Shown here: positions 43,366-51,407 of the stretch, one piece after another
Layout: every line of letters starts with the position of its first letter
Numbering within the stretch: position 1 is the first letter of the stretch
NCBI GenBank assembly: GCA_002729415.1
Contig: PBXZ01000005.1
Span: forward strand, 65,442-129,441
Length of the DNA stretch: 64,000 nucleotides
Direction of reading: 5' to 3'
Origin: UBA9662 sp002729415
GTDB lineage: Bacteria > Poribacteria > WGA-4E > UBA9662
The notes under the pieces: model-generated
Told to the model about the DNA's origin: nothing
The model's input: the letters and a program-made list of their open reading frames with translations, nothing else
Database searches by the model: none
Made by a program: the position numbers and the translations under genes

Positions 43366-45234
43366 ATGGAAAAGAATCACATTTTATTTTTTGTCTTATC
43401 AGCTTTGATTATGATTGTGTATTATGTTTTTATTGCTGATAAAATTCTTCCCAATCANCAGGAAAGNAGAAAGCAAGGGGAAAGAAAAACTGTCGTTGAT
43501 AAATCGTCGACAATANCTGATATGNCAGATGAAGAATNCAAGTNATCTGGTGATATGTTAGGGNACACGGAAGTTGAAAAANTGTCACCAACCNGTGTTG
43601 CNAAGAGTTTAGAATTGGCAGCTAGCCAGNGNCCCACAATTGACGTAGANACGCAAAAGTATGAAATCAGTTTANCAACAACCTTAGCAGTTCCNTTGGA
43701 ATGGTCGCTCAAGNATTATTCCGATCGCTCAAAAAAAGACTNGCANNAACCNTTGAACCTAATACCTCGGACTATCGCCACATGTCTTTCAATCCAACCN
43801 CTNGATAACAATATAAAGCTAGATTGGATTGAGTCGNNTTGGACTNTTGAAGATGATCTCTCCGNGATAAATCTAACTTCTCCAAATTCAAAACCNCAGA
43901 GCTTAACTTTCCACAAGGATGTTGGTNAGAACTTAAGAGTTTTTAAAAAATTCACTTTTTATTATGATAGTTATTTTGTTGATTTAGATCTAAGTTTTNA
44001 AAACCTTTCNNATAATGTGTCGATAACTTCNTTAGATGAGNGTGGTTACGAGCTCAAATGGGGGCCTGGTATAAACGCTGATTTATTGCCACACGAGGNA
44101 AAGTCTGGTTCAACTAGTCGATATGGGAAAAAAGGTGTTTTTACCTATACAGGTGAAGGCAATTTGAAAGTNGAACTTGAAGAGTCTGAGGANTCAGCAA
44201 NCATTAAGTGGGCNGGTATTACAAACAAGTACTTTGCCGCACTGATGCTACCTNANCCAGATCTNGAAGCGGAATTCAAGCGTGAAGTCAGNGGGGAAAA
44301 AACTTCGNCTAAATCTGTTATTGNGCCGAATGAATCCGCAATATTAAGGATTCGGGGNNTAANNCTAAAACCAAGAGAGAAACGGACAAANCTCTTCCGG
44401 NTNTACGTTGGTCCTAANANAGAAAAAAATTTGANACAGGTTGAGTACCGAAGCGNAGGTTNGGACGAGCCTTATCCTTCGCCTCTACTTCATAAAATTG
44501 TTGATTTTGGATGGTTCTGGTTTCTGGCGTGGCCAATGCTATGGGTTTTGAACGCCTCCTNCAACATTTTTGGTAATTATGGTATTGCCATTATTCTGTT
44601 GACTGTCATNATAAAGTTGATTTTATTTCCATTTACACGAAAAAGTTATCAATCTATGAAAGATATGCAGAAATTGCAGCCGGAAATTGCCGAGCTCCGT
44701 GAAAAATATCGGGATGATCCGCAAAAGCTTAATCAGGCGACGATGTTACTTTATAAGAGACACAAAGTGAATCCTTTCGGAGGTTGTCTTCCTATGCTTC
44801 CGCAAATGCCGATTTTTTTTGCTATCTTTTCTCTGCTNGGTAGTGCAGTTGAATTGCGTGGNCAACCGTTCTTTNTATGGATAGATGANCTGACTGCGCC
44901 NGATGAATTTCTTNNTCTNCCNTTCTCCATTCCTNTTTTGGGGAATTCNCTTCGTTTACTTCCTATCATTAATGCCGTAGCNACTTGGTTTTCGTCAAAG
45001 ATGACTNNAACAGCACCTGCTGCTGACAATACGCAGGCCAAGATGATGCAGTATTTACCATTTTTCTTTGTATTCATGTTTTATAATTGGGCATCTGGNT
45101 TTGTNCTTTACTGGTTGGCTCAAAGTGTTTTCACCNTTGGACAAAACTTGGTAACTAAGAAGATGGTAAAAGATGAGCTAAAAGAGAGTGAGNCTGAAGT
45201 NCCAGAACAGAAGCGAGCAAAATCAAACAAGTGA
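43366..45234 (+). CDS. yidC: Membrane protein insertase YidC
   Basis: 622 residues. N-terminal helix (ILFFVLSALIMIVYYVFIAD), a large periplasmic domain (~60-385) with a beta-sandwich of the Gram-negative type (KKFTFYYDSYFVDLDLSF), and a C-terminal insertase core: VDFGWFWFLAWPMLWVLN, YGIAIILLTV, KSYQSMKDMQKLQPEIAELREKYRDDPQKLNQ and PFGGCLPMLPQMPIFFAIF. It inserts membrane proteins with or without SecYEG. The stop overlaps the mnmE start (GTGA). The periplasmic half has many Ns, giving uncertain residues. Confidence 0.95.
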   Translation: MEKNHILFFVLSALIMIVYYVFIADKILPNXQEXRKQGERKTVVDKSSTIXDMXDEEXKXSGDMLGXTEVEKXSPTXVXKSLELAASQXPTIDVXTQKYEISLXTTLAVXLEWSLKXYSDRSKKDXXXXLNLIPRTIATCLSIQXXDNNIKLDWIESXWTXEDDLSXINLTSPNSKXQSLTFHKDVGXNLRVFKKFTFYYDSYFVDLDLSFXNLXXNVSITXLDEXGYELKWGPGINADLLPHEXKSGSTSRYGKKGVFTYTGEGNLKXELEESEXSAXIKWXGITNKYFAALMLPXPDXEAEFKREVXGEKTSXKSVIXPNESAILRIRXXXLKPREKRTXLFRXYVGPXXEKNLXQVEYRSXGXDEPYPSPLLHKIVDFGWFWFLAWPMLWVLNASXNIFGNYGIAIILLTVXIKLILFPFTRKSYQSMKDMQKLQPEIAELREKYRDDPQKLNQATMLLYKRHKVNPFGGCLPMLPQMPIFFAIFSLXGSAVELRXQPFFXWIDXLTAXDEFLXXXFSIPXLGNXLRLLPIINAVXTWFSSKMTXTAPAADNTQAKMMQYLPFFFVFMFYNWASXFXLYWLAQSVFTXGQNLVTKKMVKDELKESEXEXPEQKRAKSNK

Positions 45235-46622
45235 TTCTCTCAGANACTATATCAGCCATCGCAACGCCGAACGGTGAGGGAGGAATCGGTATTATTCGTC
45301 TCAGNGGACCACTGGCGATTCCAATTTCAGCTGTTCTTTTCCACCCNTCCCGTCAGATCTCTGATTTCAAGTCTTACACTATTCACCACGGCCAAGTCAT
45401 NGATCCAGAATCGAATCAGGTCGTTGATGAAGTCCTACTTAATGTTTTTCGGTCGCCGAAATCTTANACTACTGAAGATATGGTTGAATTTAATTGTCAT
45501 GGAGGNAGTATAATACTTAGACGTGTTCTTGAATTGACATTGAAACATGGGGCACGAATTGCTGATCCGGGAGAATTTACCAAGCGTGCTTTTCTGAATG
45601 GTCGGATAGATCTCGCACAAGCGGAAGCTGTTATAGACTTGATTCAAGCCAAAAGCGACATTGCCCGTCAGATGGCTGTGGATCAATTGGGTGGGAAATT
45701 GTCTCAGACTATTGCAAGTATTAATGATCAGATTATAGGTTTACTGGCGGAGACAGAGGCCATGGTTGATTTTCCTGACGAAGATCTTGATTTTATGGAT
45801 TTTAGCAAAATTTTACAGTCGTCAAAAGAGATTCGATTGGCATTGGATGAGTTGATTGCCACAGCTAATGACGGTCGAATCATACGCGAAGGTATCAATT
45901 GTGCCATTTTAGGTAAACCTAATGTCGGTAAATCAAGCCTGTTGAATGCATTGTTAGAGACAGATCGGGCTATTGTAACCGAAATTCCTGGGACAACACG
46001 TGATACGATTGAGGAATCAGTCAGTATTAGCGGGATTCCTCTGAATTTAATTGATACAGCTGGCATCCGTGAAACAGATAACCTTATTGAACAACATGGG
46101 GTTGAACGGAGCAAGTCTTTCTTGGCGGAAGCAGACCTTTTACTGGTTGTGATTTCTGCTGCCGATCCGATGGATAACGTGGATATCGATTTGCTCCACA
46201 GTACGGTCGATCGCAAAGCGGTGATAATCCTCAACAAGATAGATTTACCTATGCGGACGCTTCCGGTACAGGTAAAGGAGCAGGTTCAGAACAAACAAAT
46301 TATTGAGACATCTGTCTTACATAGCAAAGGTGTCGAAAATCTAAAGTCGGCAATTTTGACAGAGGTATTGGTTAGTCATGACGTGGGAGATCCAAGAACA
46401 TCGGTATCAACAATCGTTACAAATGTGCGGCATTATGATGCCTTGCGGCGGGCAAAAGCTGATCTTAGTTGTGCTATTGACAGCTTGTGCCAGCGGCAAT
46501 CACCTGAATTCGTTGCCCTTGACTTACGTGGGTGTTTGGATCAACTTGGTGAGATTGTCGGTAAGACAACAAACGAAGACATTTTAGGACGTATTTTTTC
46601 ACAATTTTGTGTAGGGAAGTAG
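45231..46622 (+). CDS. mnmE: tRNA uridine-5-carboxymethylaminomethyl modification GTPase MnmE (TrmE)
   Basis: 463 residues from GTG 45231. N-terminal tetrahydrofolate-binding domain (ISAIATPNGEGGIGIIRLSG), a helical domain and an inserted GTPase: G1 ILGKPNVGKSSLLNALL, G2 PGTTRDTIEE, G3 LIDTAGIRET and G4 ILNKIDLP. The C-terminal FCVGK gives the catalytic Cys of the FCIGK motif. With MnmG it modifies the wobble uridine of several tRNAs. Translationally coupled to yidC. No jag/khpB gene separates the two as in some phyla. From 45,507 on the gene is free of N. Confidence 0.97.
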   Translation: MILSXTISAIATPNGEGGIGIIRLXGPLAIPISAVLFHXSRQISDFKSYTIHHGQVXDPESNQVVDEVLLNVFRSPKSXTTEDMVEFNCHGXSIILRRVLELTLKHGARIADPGEFTKRAFLNGRIDLAQAEAVIDLIQAKSDIARQMAVDQLGGKLSQTIASINDQIIGLLAETEAMVDFPDEDLDFMDFSKILQSSKEIRLALDELIATANDGRIIREGINCAILGKPNVGKSSLLNALLETDRAIVTEIPGTTRDTIEESVSISGIPLNLIDTAGIRETDNLIEQHGVERSKSFLAEADLLLVVISAADPMDNVDIDLLHSTVDRKAVIILNKIDLPMRTLPVQVKEQVQNKQIIETSVLHSKGVENLKSAILTEVLVSHDVGDPRTSVSTIVTNVRHYDALRRAKADLSCAIDSLCQRQSPEFVALDLRGCLDQLGEIVGKTTNEDILGRIFSQFCVGK

Positions 46623-46661
46623 TTTGATTCCGACCAATTAAGATGGGAGTATGATAATAAT

Positions 46662-47492
46662 ATGGATTTTGTGTACCGTAGAAACTATAGAGGTAAACTC
46701 AAAGCGATAATTTTAGATTGGGCTGGTACCACTATGGATTATGGATGCTACGCACCAGCTGTTGTTTTCGTTGCGGTATATAAACGAAAAGGAGTGCCTA
46801 TTTCAATGGAAGAAGCACGTGTTCCAATGGGTGCGCATAAGAAAGTACATATTCGTAAGATTTCACAGCTAGGTTCAGTCTCGGAACGTTGGGAAGAAAT
46901 ACATGGACGGAAACCCAATGAAGATGATGTTGATGAGATGTTCGCGGATTTTGTGCCGCTACAACTAGCCTGTTTGGCAGACTATTCAGATTTGATTCCT
47001 GGTACGCTTGAAGCAATCACACGTTTTCGGGAACGAGGTTTGAAAATAGGGTCTACAACGGGATATCTGCCTGAAATGATGGCAATGCTCAAGGAAGAGG
47101 CAAGCCAACGCGGATACGGGCCAGATTCGTCGGTATGTGCTGGTGATGTCCCTGCTGGGCGTCCCGAACCGTGGATGTGTCTTGAAAATGCTAAGAATCT
47201 TGGTGTGTATCCTATGGAATCTATTGTTAAAGTGGATGATACACTTCCTGGCATTGATGAAGGGTTGAATGCGGGTATGTGGNCAATAGGTCTAGCCAAA
47301 ACGGGGAATGAAATTGGATTGAACCAGGAAGAAATTGAGGCGTTGACCGCTGATGAACTCCAAGTCAAACTGGAGGNCGCATATCNACGGATGTGGCANG
47401 TGGGAGCNCATTATGTAGTTGACGGAATTTGGGATGTTCCAATAGTTCTAGATTTGATCGACGAGCGTTTGTCACGTGGTGAACGTCCCTGA
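46662..47492 (+). CDS. phnX: Phosphonoacetaldehyde hydrolase
   Basis: 276 residues of the HAD superfamily. ILDWAGTTMDYGCYAP gives nucleophile Asp19 and Asp/Ala-Gly-Thr of HAD motif 1. MGAHKKVHI supplies Lys60, which matches the Schiff-base Lys of the family motif MGxxKxxH. GSTTGYLPEMM is motif 2 and VKVDDTLPGIDEGLNAGMW motif 4. The enzyme splits phosphonoacetaldehyde into acetaldehyde and phosphate, the last step of 2-aminoethylphosphonate use. No phnW transaminase is in the window. The next gene encodes a DUF5690-like permease, and then an alkaline-phosphatase-superfamily enzyme follows on the same strand. Confidence 0.95.
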   Translation: MDFVYRRNYRGKLKAIILDWAGTTMDYGCYAPAVVFVAVYKRKGVPISMEEARVPMGAHKKVHIRKISQLGSVSERWEEIHGRKPNEDDVDEMFADFVPLQLACLADYSDLIPGTLEAITRFRERGLKIGSTTGYLPEMMAMLKEEASQRGYGPDSSVCAGDVPAGRPEPWMCLENAKNLGVYPMESIVKVDDTLPGIDEGLNAGMWXIGLAKTGNEIGLNQEEIEALTADELQVKLEXAYXRMWXVGXHYVVDGIWDVPIVLDLIDERLSRGERP

Positions 47493-47580
47493 TGNNCTTT
47501 CGNTACAAACTTAATTGTTTGAGTATTNAACGTTACTAGTCNTTTTTTTACCTTGANATTATAGNCACAATAATTAAGAA

Positions 47581-48963
47581 ATGACTGATCAGCGACAAGG
47601 ACCGATTACCACATTTTTGTTGAGTTCACCGGAAATTGTTTTTGTTTNCTATGCTATTTTTGCTTCCTTTTCAACCTACTTCTGTATGTATGCTTTTCGT
47701 AAGCCNTTTGCCGCNGCAACGTTTGCTGGGCTGCAATTNTTTGGCACNACTATCAAACTAAAAAAAGCGATTGTGGTNAGCCAAATTATTGGTTATGCAC
47801 TTTCAAAATATGCNGGGATCAAGATTTGTTCGGAAATTTCACCTCATAAACGTTTATTTACACTGNTATTTCTTATNNTNTTTGCTGAATCANCGCTGAT
47901 TATCTATGGAATTCTGCCAAACAATTATAAGGTATTCGCGATTTTTTTAAANGGGATTCCCCTTGGGATGGTGTGGGGACTCGTGGTCTGGTATTTNGAN
48001 GGCCGGCGAACTTCGGAACTGCTTCTTGCTGGTCTCAGTTGCTCCTTNATTCTCGCTAGTGGTATTGTTAAAGATTTCGGCCGAGCTGTAATGGGNGGGG
48101 TGGTTGCTGAGTGGTGGTCAAAGATACCTCTCTTGGGAACAATAATTAGTAGATTGATGGGNGAAGTCAGTGAAGGATGGATGCCTGCAGTTGTAGGTCT
48201 GCATTTTCTCCCTTTCTTTTTTATCTCAGTTTGGCTCCTCAACCAGTTNCCTCAGCCAACTGAATCTGATATAGANGCTCGTACGGAGCGAGAAACGATG
48301 GATGGTCCGGAACGGCTTTCGTTTCTTAAACACTTTCTTTTAGGAATATTTCTTCTTTGCATAGCTTACTTTTTCCTAACTGCCTATCGNGATTATCGGG
48401 ACAATTATCAGGTCGAAATTTTTAATGAACTTGGTTATGTTTATGAAGATAATAAAACGATTATTACGCAAGCCGAAACAATCGTAGCGTTTGGTGTGAT
48501 ATGNGCGNTNGCACTGATTTACTTAATTAAAAATAATCGGTTGGGTNTAATAGGTGCGTATGGAATTATGGTTAGTGGTATTTTGTTGATGNGCGTCAGT
48601 ACAATCCTTCTTGATGCCAANATTCTTGATGGTTTTTGGTGGATGACGNTGGTTGGACTTGGTGCTTATTTGACCTATGTACCTTACGGTTCTGTTTTAT
48701 TTGATCGATTAATTGCTCATACCAAGTATGTTGGAACTGCTGTTTTTGNTATCTATGTTGCTGATGCTNTTGGTTATACTGGTTCTATTAGTGTTCAAAT
48801 ATACGAAGACCTTTTTGCAGGTGATAANACNGGAGTGCTTGGTTTTTTTAGGACTTTAACTTATTTAATGTCAATAGTGGGGANTTTTTGTCTGNTGGGT
48901 AGTTGCTTATATTTTTTGAATCGTGGTGCTGATACTGTTATTAGGGANGGNNAGAATGANTGA
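47581..48963 (+). CDS. MFS-like permease, resembles DUF5690 family
   Basis: 460 residues with about twelve hydrophobic helices. Distinctive stretches are FASFSTYFCMYAFRKPFAAA, VSQIIGYALSKYAGIKICSE, LNGIPLGMVWGLVVWYLEGR, RTSELLLAGLSCSFILASG and AYFFLTAYRDYRDNYQVEIF. These match my memory of the DUF5690 family, an MFS-related group often near phosphonate or sulfatase genes, though that neighbourhood claim should be checked. Located 88 bases after phnX and overlapping the next gene by 8 bases, it is a candidate carrier for phosphonate or the sulfatase substrate. Confidence 0.72.
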   Translation: MTDQRQGPITTFLLSSPEIVFVXYAIFASFSTYFCMYAFRKXFAXATFAGLQXFGXTIKLKKAIVXSQIIGYALSKYXGIKICSEISPHKRLFTLXFLXXFAESXLIIYGILPNNYKVFAIFLXGIPLGMVWGLVVWYXXGRRTSELLLAGLSCSXILASGIVKDFGRAVMXGVVAEWWSKIPLLGTIISRLMXEVSEGWMPAVVGLHFLPFFFISVWLLNQXPQPTESDIXARTERETMDGPERLSFLKHFLLGIFLLCIAYFFLTAYXDYRDNYQVEIFNELGYVYEDNKTIITQAETIVAFGVIXAXALIYLIKNNRLGXIGAYGIMVSGILLMXVSTILLDAXILDGFWWMTXVGLGAYLTYVPYGSVLFDRLIAHTKYVGTAVFXIYVADAXGYTGSISVQIYEDLFAGDXXGVLGFFRTLTYLMSIVGXFCLXGSCLYFLNRGADTVIRXXXNX

Positions 48964-50467
48964 TAGAGATTCAANGCCNAACATTTTANTTATTATGACC
49001 GATCAGCAGCGTGCCGANACTATCGGAGCTTTGGGAAACCCNATTATCCAGACCCCTGCTTTGGATAGGCTGGTGTCNGGAGGAACTAGTTTCACTTCAG
49101 CTTACTGTCCATCACCTGTGTGTGTTGCTTCACGATGCAGTTTNTTATTAGGTGAATATCCACATCAGACGGGAACANTTTCAAATACACCAATGCCACA
49201 GGANCGGAAATCGTTGATGAACTTNCTCAACGAAGCTGGATATCAAACACATGGGATTGGGAAGATGCATTTTTCACCAGATAGCGAAANAATGTGGGGA
49301 TTTGAATCGCGCGACNTTTCCGAAGAGGGATCAGGTCAAGACCATTANCGNGATTTTATTGATCAGCATGGCTACGATTATATTGCCGCTACGCATGGTG
49401 AGCGGAGTGAATTCTACTATATTCCACANCCTTCGCAGTTNCCCGAACGTCTGCATCACACTAAGTGGGTGGGAGATAGAACTCTCGATTTTCTGGATCG
49501 ACGGGATTCATCTNGCCCGTTTTTTTGTTGGACNAGTTTCATTAAACCGCATCCTCCATTTGAATCTCCTGTCCCGTGGAACCGACTTTATCGAATGATT
49601 GAGATGGACCTTCCATACATTNCACCGGATAATGATCAGTTATTAACCTATTGGAATCGTTTGCAGAACCGCTATAAATACCGNGATCAAGGTTTAGACT
49701 TGAATCTTGTTCGAGTTATGAAAGCCGCCTACTANGCTGCAATTTCGTTTATTGATTATAACGTTGGTCGCATACTTAATCAACTTGAAGATGAAGGTAT
49801 TCTTGATGAGACACTTATCCTGTTCACGTCNGATCATGGTGAATTTCTGGGTGANTATAATTGTTATGGTAAACGATCTTTTCTCGATTCGGCAGCTCGC
49901 ATTCCTNTGCTCGNACGTTATCCGACCCGATTTACGCCGAATACGCTATGTGACCAGCCTGTTAGTTTGGTNGATGTTTTACCAACTTGTTTCTCTGTAG
50001 CAGGAATTGAAGTNCAGTCACAGCATATTGGAACTGATTTGNCTGAAATAGCTTCAGGGAAATCCGANCGGGATGAAATCATTGGTCANTTGGGGCAGGG
50101 GGCGACNGGACTCTATGCTTTGATCACCNGCAAGTTCAAATACATCTACTCAGCTGCTGACCAAAAAGAATGGTTGTTTCGCCGCTTGCCGAATCGATTT
50201 GAGACGCGAAGTCTGGTTGGTAATCCAGTTTTTTCGCATGTCGTGACTGCGTATCGAAATCGCCTGATCAGGTGGTTTAAATCTGATGGGTATGAACAGC
50301 CAATTGATGGGAATCAATGGCGTAAATTTCCGTCGATACCGAGTGTTGCTGATGATCCAGATGCCGAGCAGCTTTTCCAAGATGGTAGGTCTGTCTCTGA
50401 TAGGTTCCCAGATGGTTACAGCCCGAAAATCGACCCTACAAAACCTGCTGATTTCAGAGAGTTTTGA
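48956..50467 (+). CDS. Sulfatase/alkaline-phosphatase superfamily hydrolase (CxAxR type)
   Basis: About 503 residues from ATG 48956. NILIIMTDQQRA opens with the metal-binding Asp pair, PVCVASRCSLLLGEYPHQTG holds Cys56 in a C-V-A-S-R formylglycine context (CxAxR, a minor variant of CxPxR), and IGKMHFSP, SFIKPHPPFESP and LFTSDHGEFLG are the other metal and substrate motifs. The last ~120 residues are unlike typical sulfatases. Could act on sulfate, phosphate or phosphonate esters; the neighbouring phnX makes the last plausible. Overlaps the permease gene by 8 bases. Confidence 0.9.
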   Translation: MXDRDSXXNILXIMTDQQRAXTIGALGNXIIQTPALDRLVXGGTSFTSAYCPSPVCVASRCSXLLGEYPHQTGTXSNTPMPQXRKSLMNXLNEAGYQTHGIGKMHFSPDSEXMWGFESRDXSEEGSGQDHXXDFIDQHGYDYIAATHGERSEFYYIPXPSQXPERLHHTKWVGDRTLDFLDRRDSSXPFFCWXSFIKPHPPFESPVPWNRLYRMIEMDLPYIXPDNDQLLTYWNRLQNRYKYXDQGLDLNLVRVMKAAYXAAISFIDYNVGRILNQLEDEGILDETLILFTXDHGEFLGXYNCYGKRSFLDSAARIPXLXRYPTRFTPNTLCDQPVSLXDVLPTCFSVAGIEXQSQHIGTDLXEIASGKSXRDEIIGXLGQGAXGLYALITXKFKYIYSAADQKEWLFRRLPNRFETRSLVGNPVFSHVVTAYRNRLIRWFKSDGYEQPIDGNQWRKFPSIPSVADDPDAEQLFQDGRSVSDRFPDGYSPKIDPTKPADFREF

Positions 50468-50510
50468 TTAGNGTTGGGTTCTTCAAAAGGATATATACTT
50501 CTATGTCAAC

Positions 50511-50572
50511 TGAACGATTTGGATAAAGCTAGACTGTTTCCAATCGTTCATATGAAGAGGAAACTCTTCTTT
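50511..50572. terminator. Two stacked hairpins in the convergent gap (likely transcription stop)
   Basis: TGAACGATTTGG (50511-50522) pairs with CCAATCGTTCA (50540-50550) in an 11-bp stem with one bulged T and a 17-base loop. Just after it, GAAGAG (50554-50559) and CTCTTC (50564-50569) close a GAAA tetraloop, followed by TTT. It lies between the sulfatase stop (50467) and the dioxygenase stop (50583), where both transcripts should end. T tracts are short, so termination strength is uncertain. Confidence 0.45.
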
Positions 50573-50582
50573 AAAGGCAGGA

Positions 50583-51407
50583 TTATTGGAAACTTAACGA
50601 TGCCCAGTGTGTGGCATCCCGAACAGCCTTTTCTGGTGAGATTTTTGATCTTAATAGGTGCCCGACTGTGGAGCGTAATGTTGGTTGGGTCGCGTCTTGG
50701 TATCGGAAATCGATGCTCCATCGGACATGATTAGATTTGTTTGGTAGTCCCCGATGAAAAAGTAGATTGCTGAATATAACAACATCTTTCGGATTAATTT
50801 CTATTGGGATAGCTCGTTTTATTAAGGGGCTAAGAGCATCATTGTGAATCCGAAGGTAATATTGATCTTTGTTGTGTCGTACGACCCCGTTTCTGTGACT
50901 TTCCGGCACAAACTCCATGCACCCATTTCTCCGATTGACGGGAACTAGTGGAGTCCAAACGTTCACCATTCGTAATATGTCTGAGTTCCCGCTAGTATAA
51001 CCTGCATCCTGATGCCAGGGCACTTCGGTCCTTTTGTTCTCAGGTAGTTTCGGTCGGACACTATAATTTGGGTAGATACGGATTTCCGGTCCTAGAATTT
51101 GGTTCGCTATTTCAAGTAATCGAGAGTGTGCAAAGAGAGTGTAAAACCCCTCTAGATGCAATTCGGGACGAAAAATTGTCGGCACTTCGTCCGGTGAATT
51201 TTCAAACAGATGTATTAGGCGGGTGTCGAATGGACTGTCTGCGAATAGATCTGTAAGTTTACCTTCTTCCAGTCGTCTTCTCGCCAGCTGATTGACCAAG
51301 ATCTCACAGTCACGTTTTAGATCTTCCAAACAGGAGTCTTCCAAAACATCGTGAACGATGGCAAATCCTTGGTTGTGAAAAGATTCAATAATTTTTTTCA
51401 TGGTCAA
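50583..51407 (-). CDS. Phytanoyl-CoA dioxygenase (PhyH) family, Fe(II)/2-oxoglutarate dependent
   Basis: 274 residues of a double-stranded beta-helix oxygenase. VPWHQDAGYTSGN supplies the Fe ligands His-x-Asp, LLFHRGLPNKSNHVRWSIDFRYQD gives the distal His and the Arg for 2-oxoglutarate. DVVIFSN lies between. All iron ligands appear intact. Members hydroxylate many substrates; the family includes PhnY, which hydroxylates 2-aminoethylphosphonate. The start overlaps the DUF6785-like gene by ATGA-type coupling. It faces phnX and its neighbours across the double hairpin. Substrate is not shown. Confidence 0.92.
   Translation of the reverse strand: MTMKKIIESFHNQGFAIVHDVLEDSCLEDLKRDCEILVNQLARRRLEEGKLTDLFADSPFDTRLIHLFENSPDEVPTIFRPELHLEGFYTLFAHSRLLEIANQILGPEIRIYPNYSVRPKLPENKRTEVPWHQDAGYTSGNSDILRMVNVWTPLVPVNRRNGCMEFVPESHRNGVVRHNKDQYYLRIHNDALSPLIKRAIPIEINPKDVVIFSNLLFHRGLPNKSNHVRWSIDFRYQDATQPTLRSTVGHLLRSKISPEKAVRDATHWASLSFQ

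Noticed and set aside
50474..50734. An 86-codon open frame on plus between the sulfatase and PhyH genes
   Set aside because: It overlaps the PhyH 3' end by 150 bases and the strong hairpin at 50511-50550; no domain is visible.
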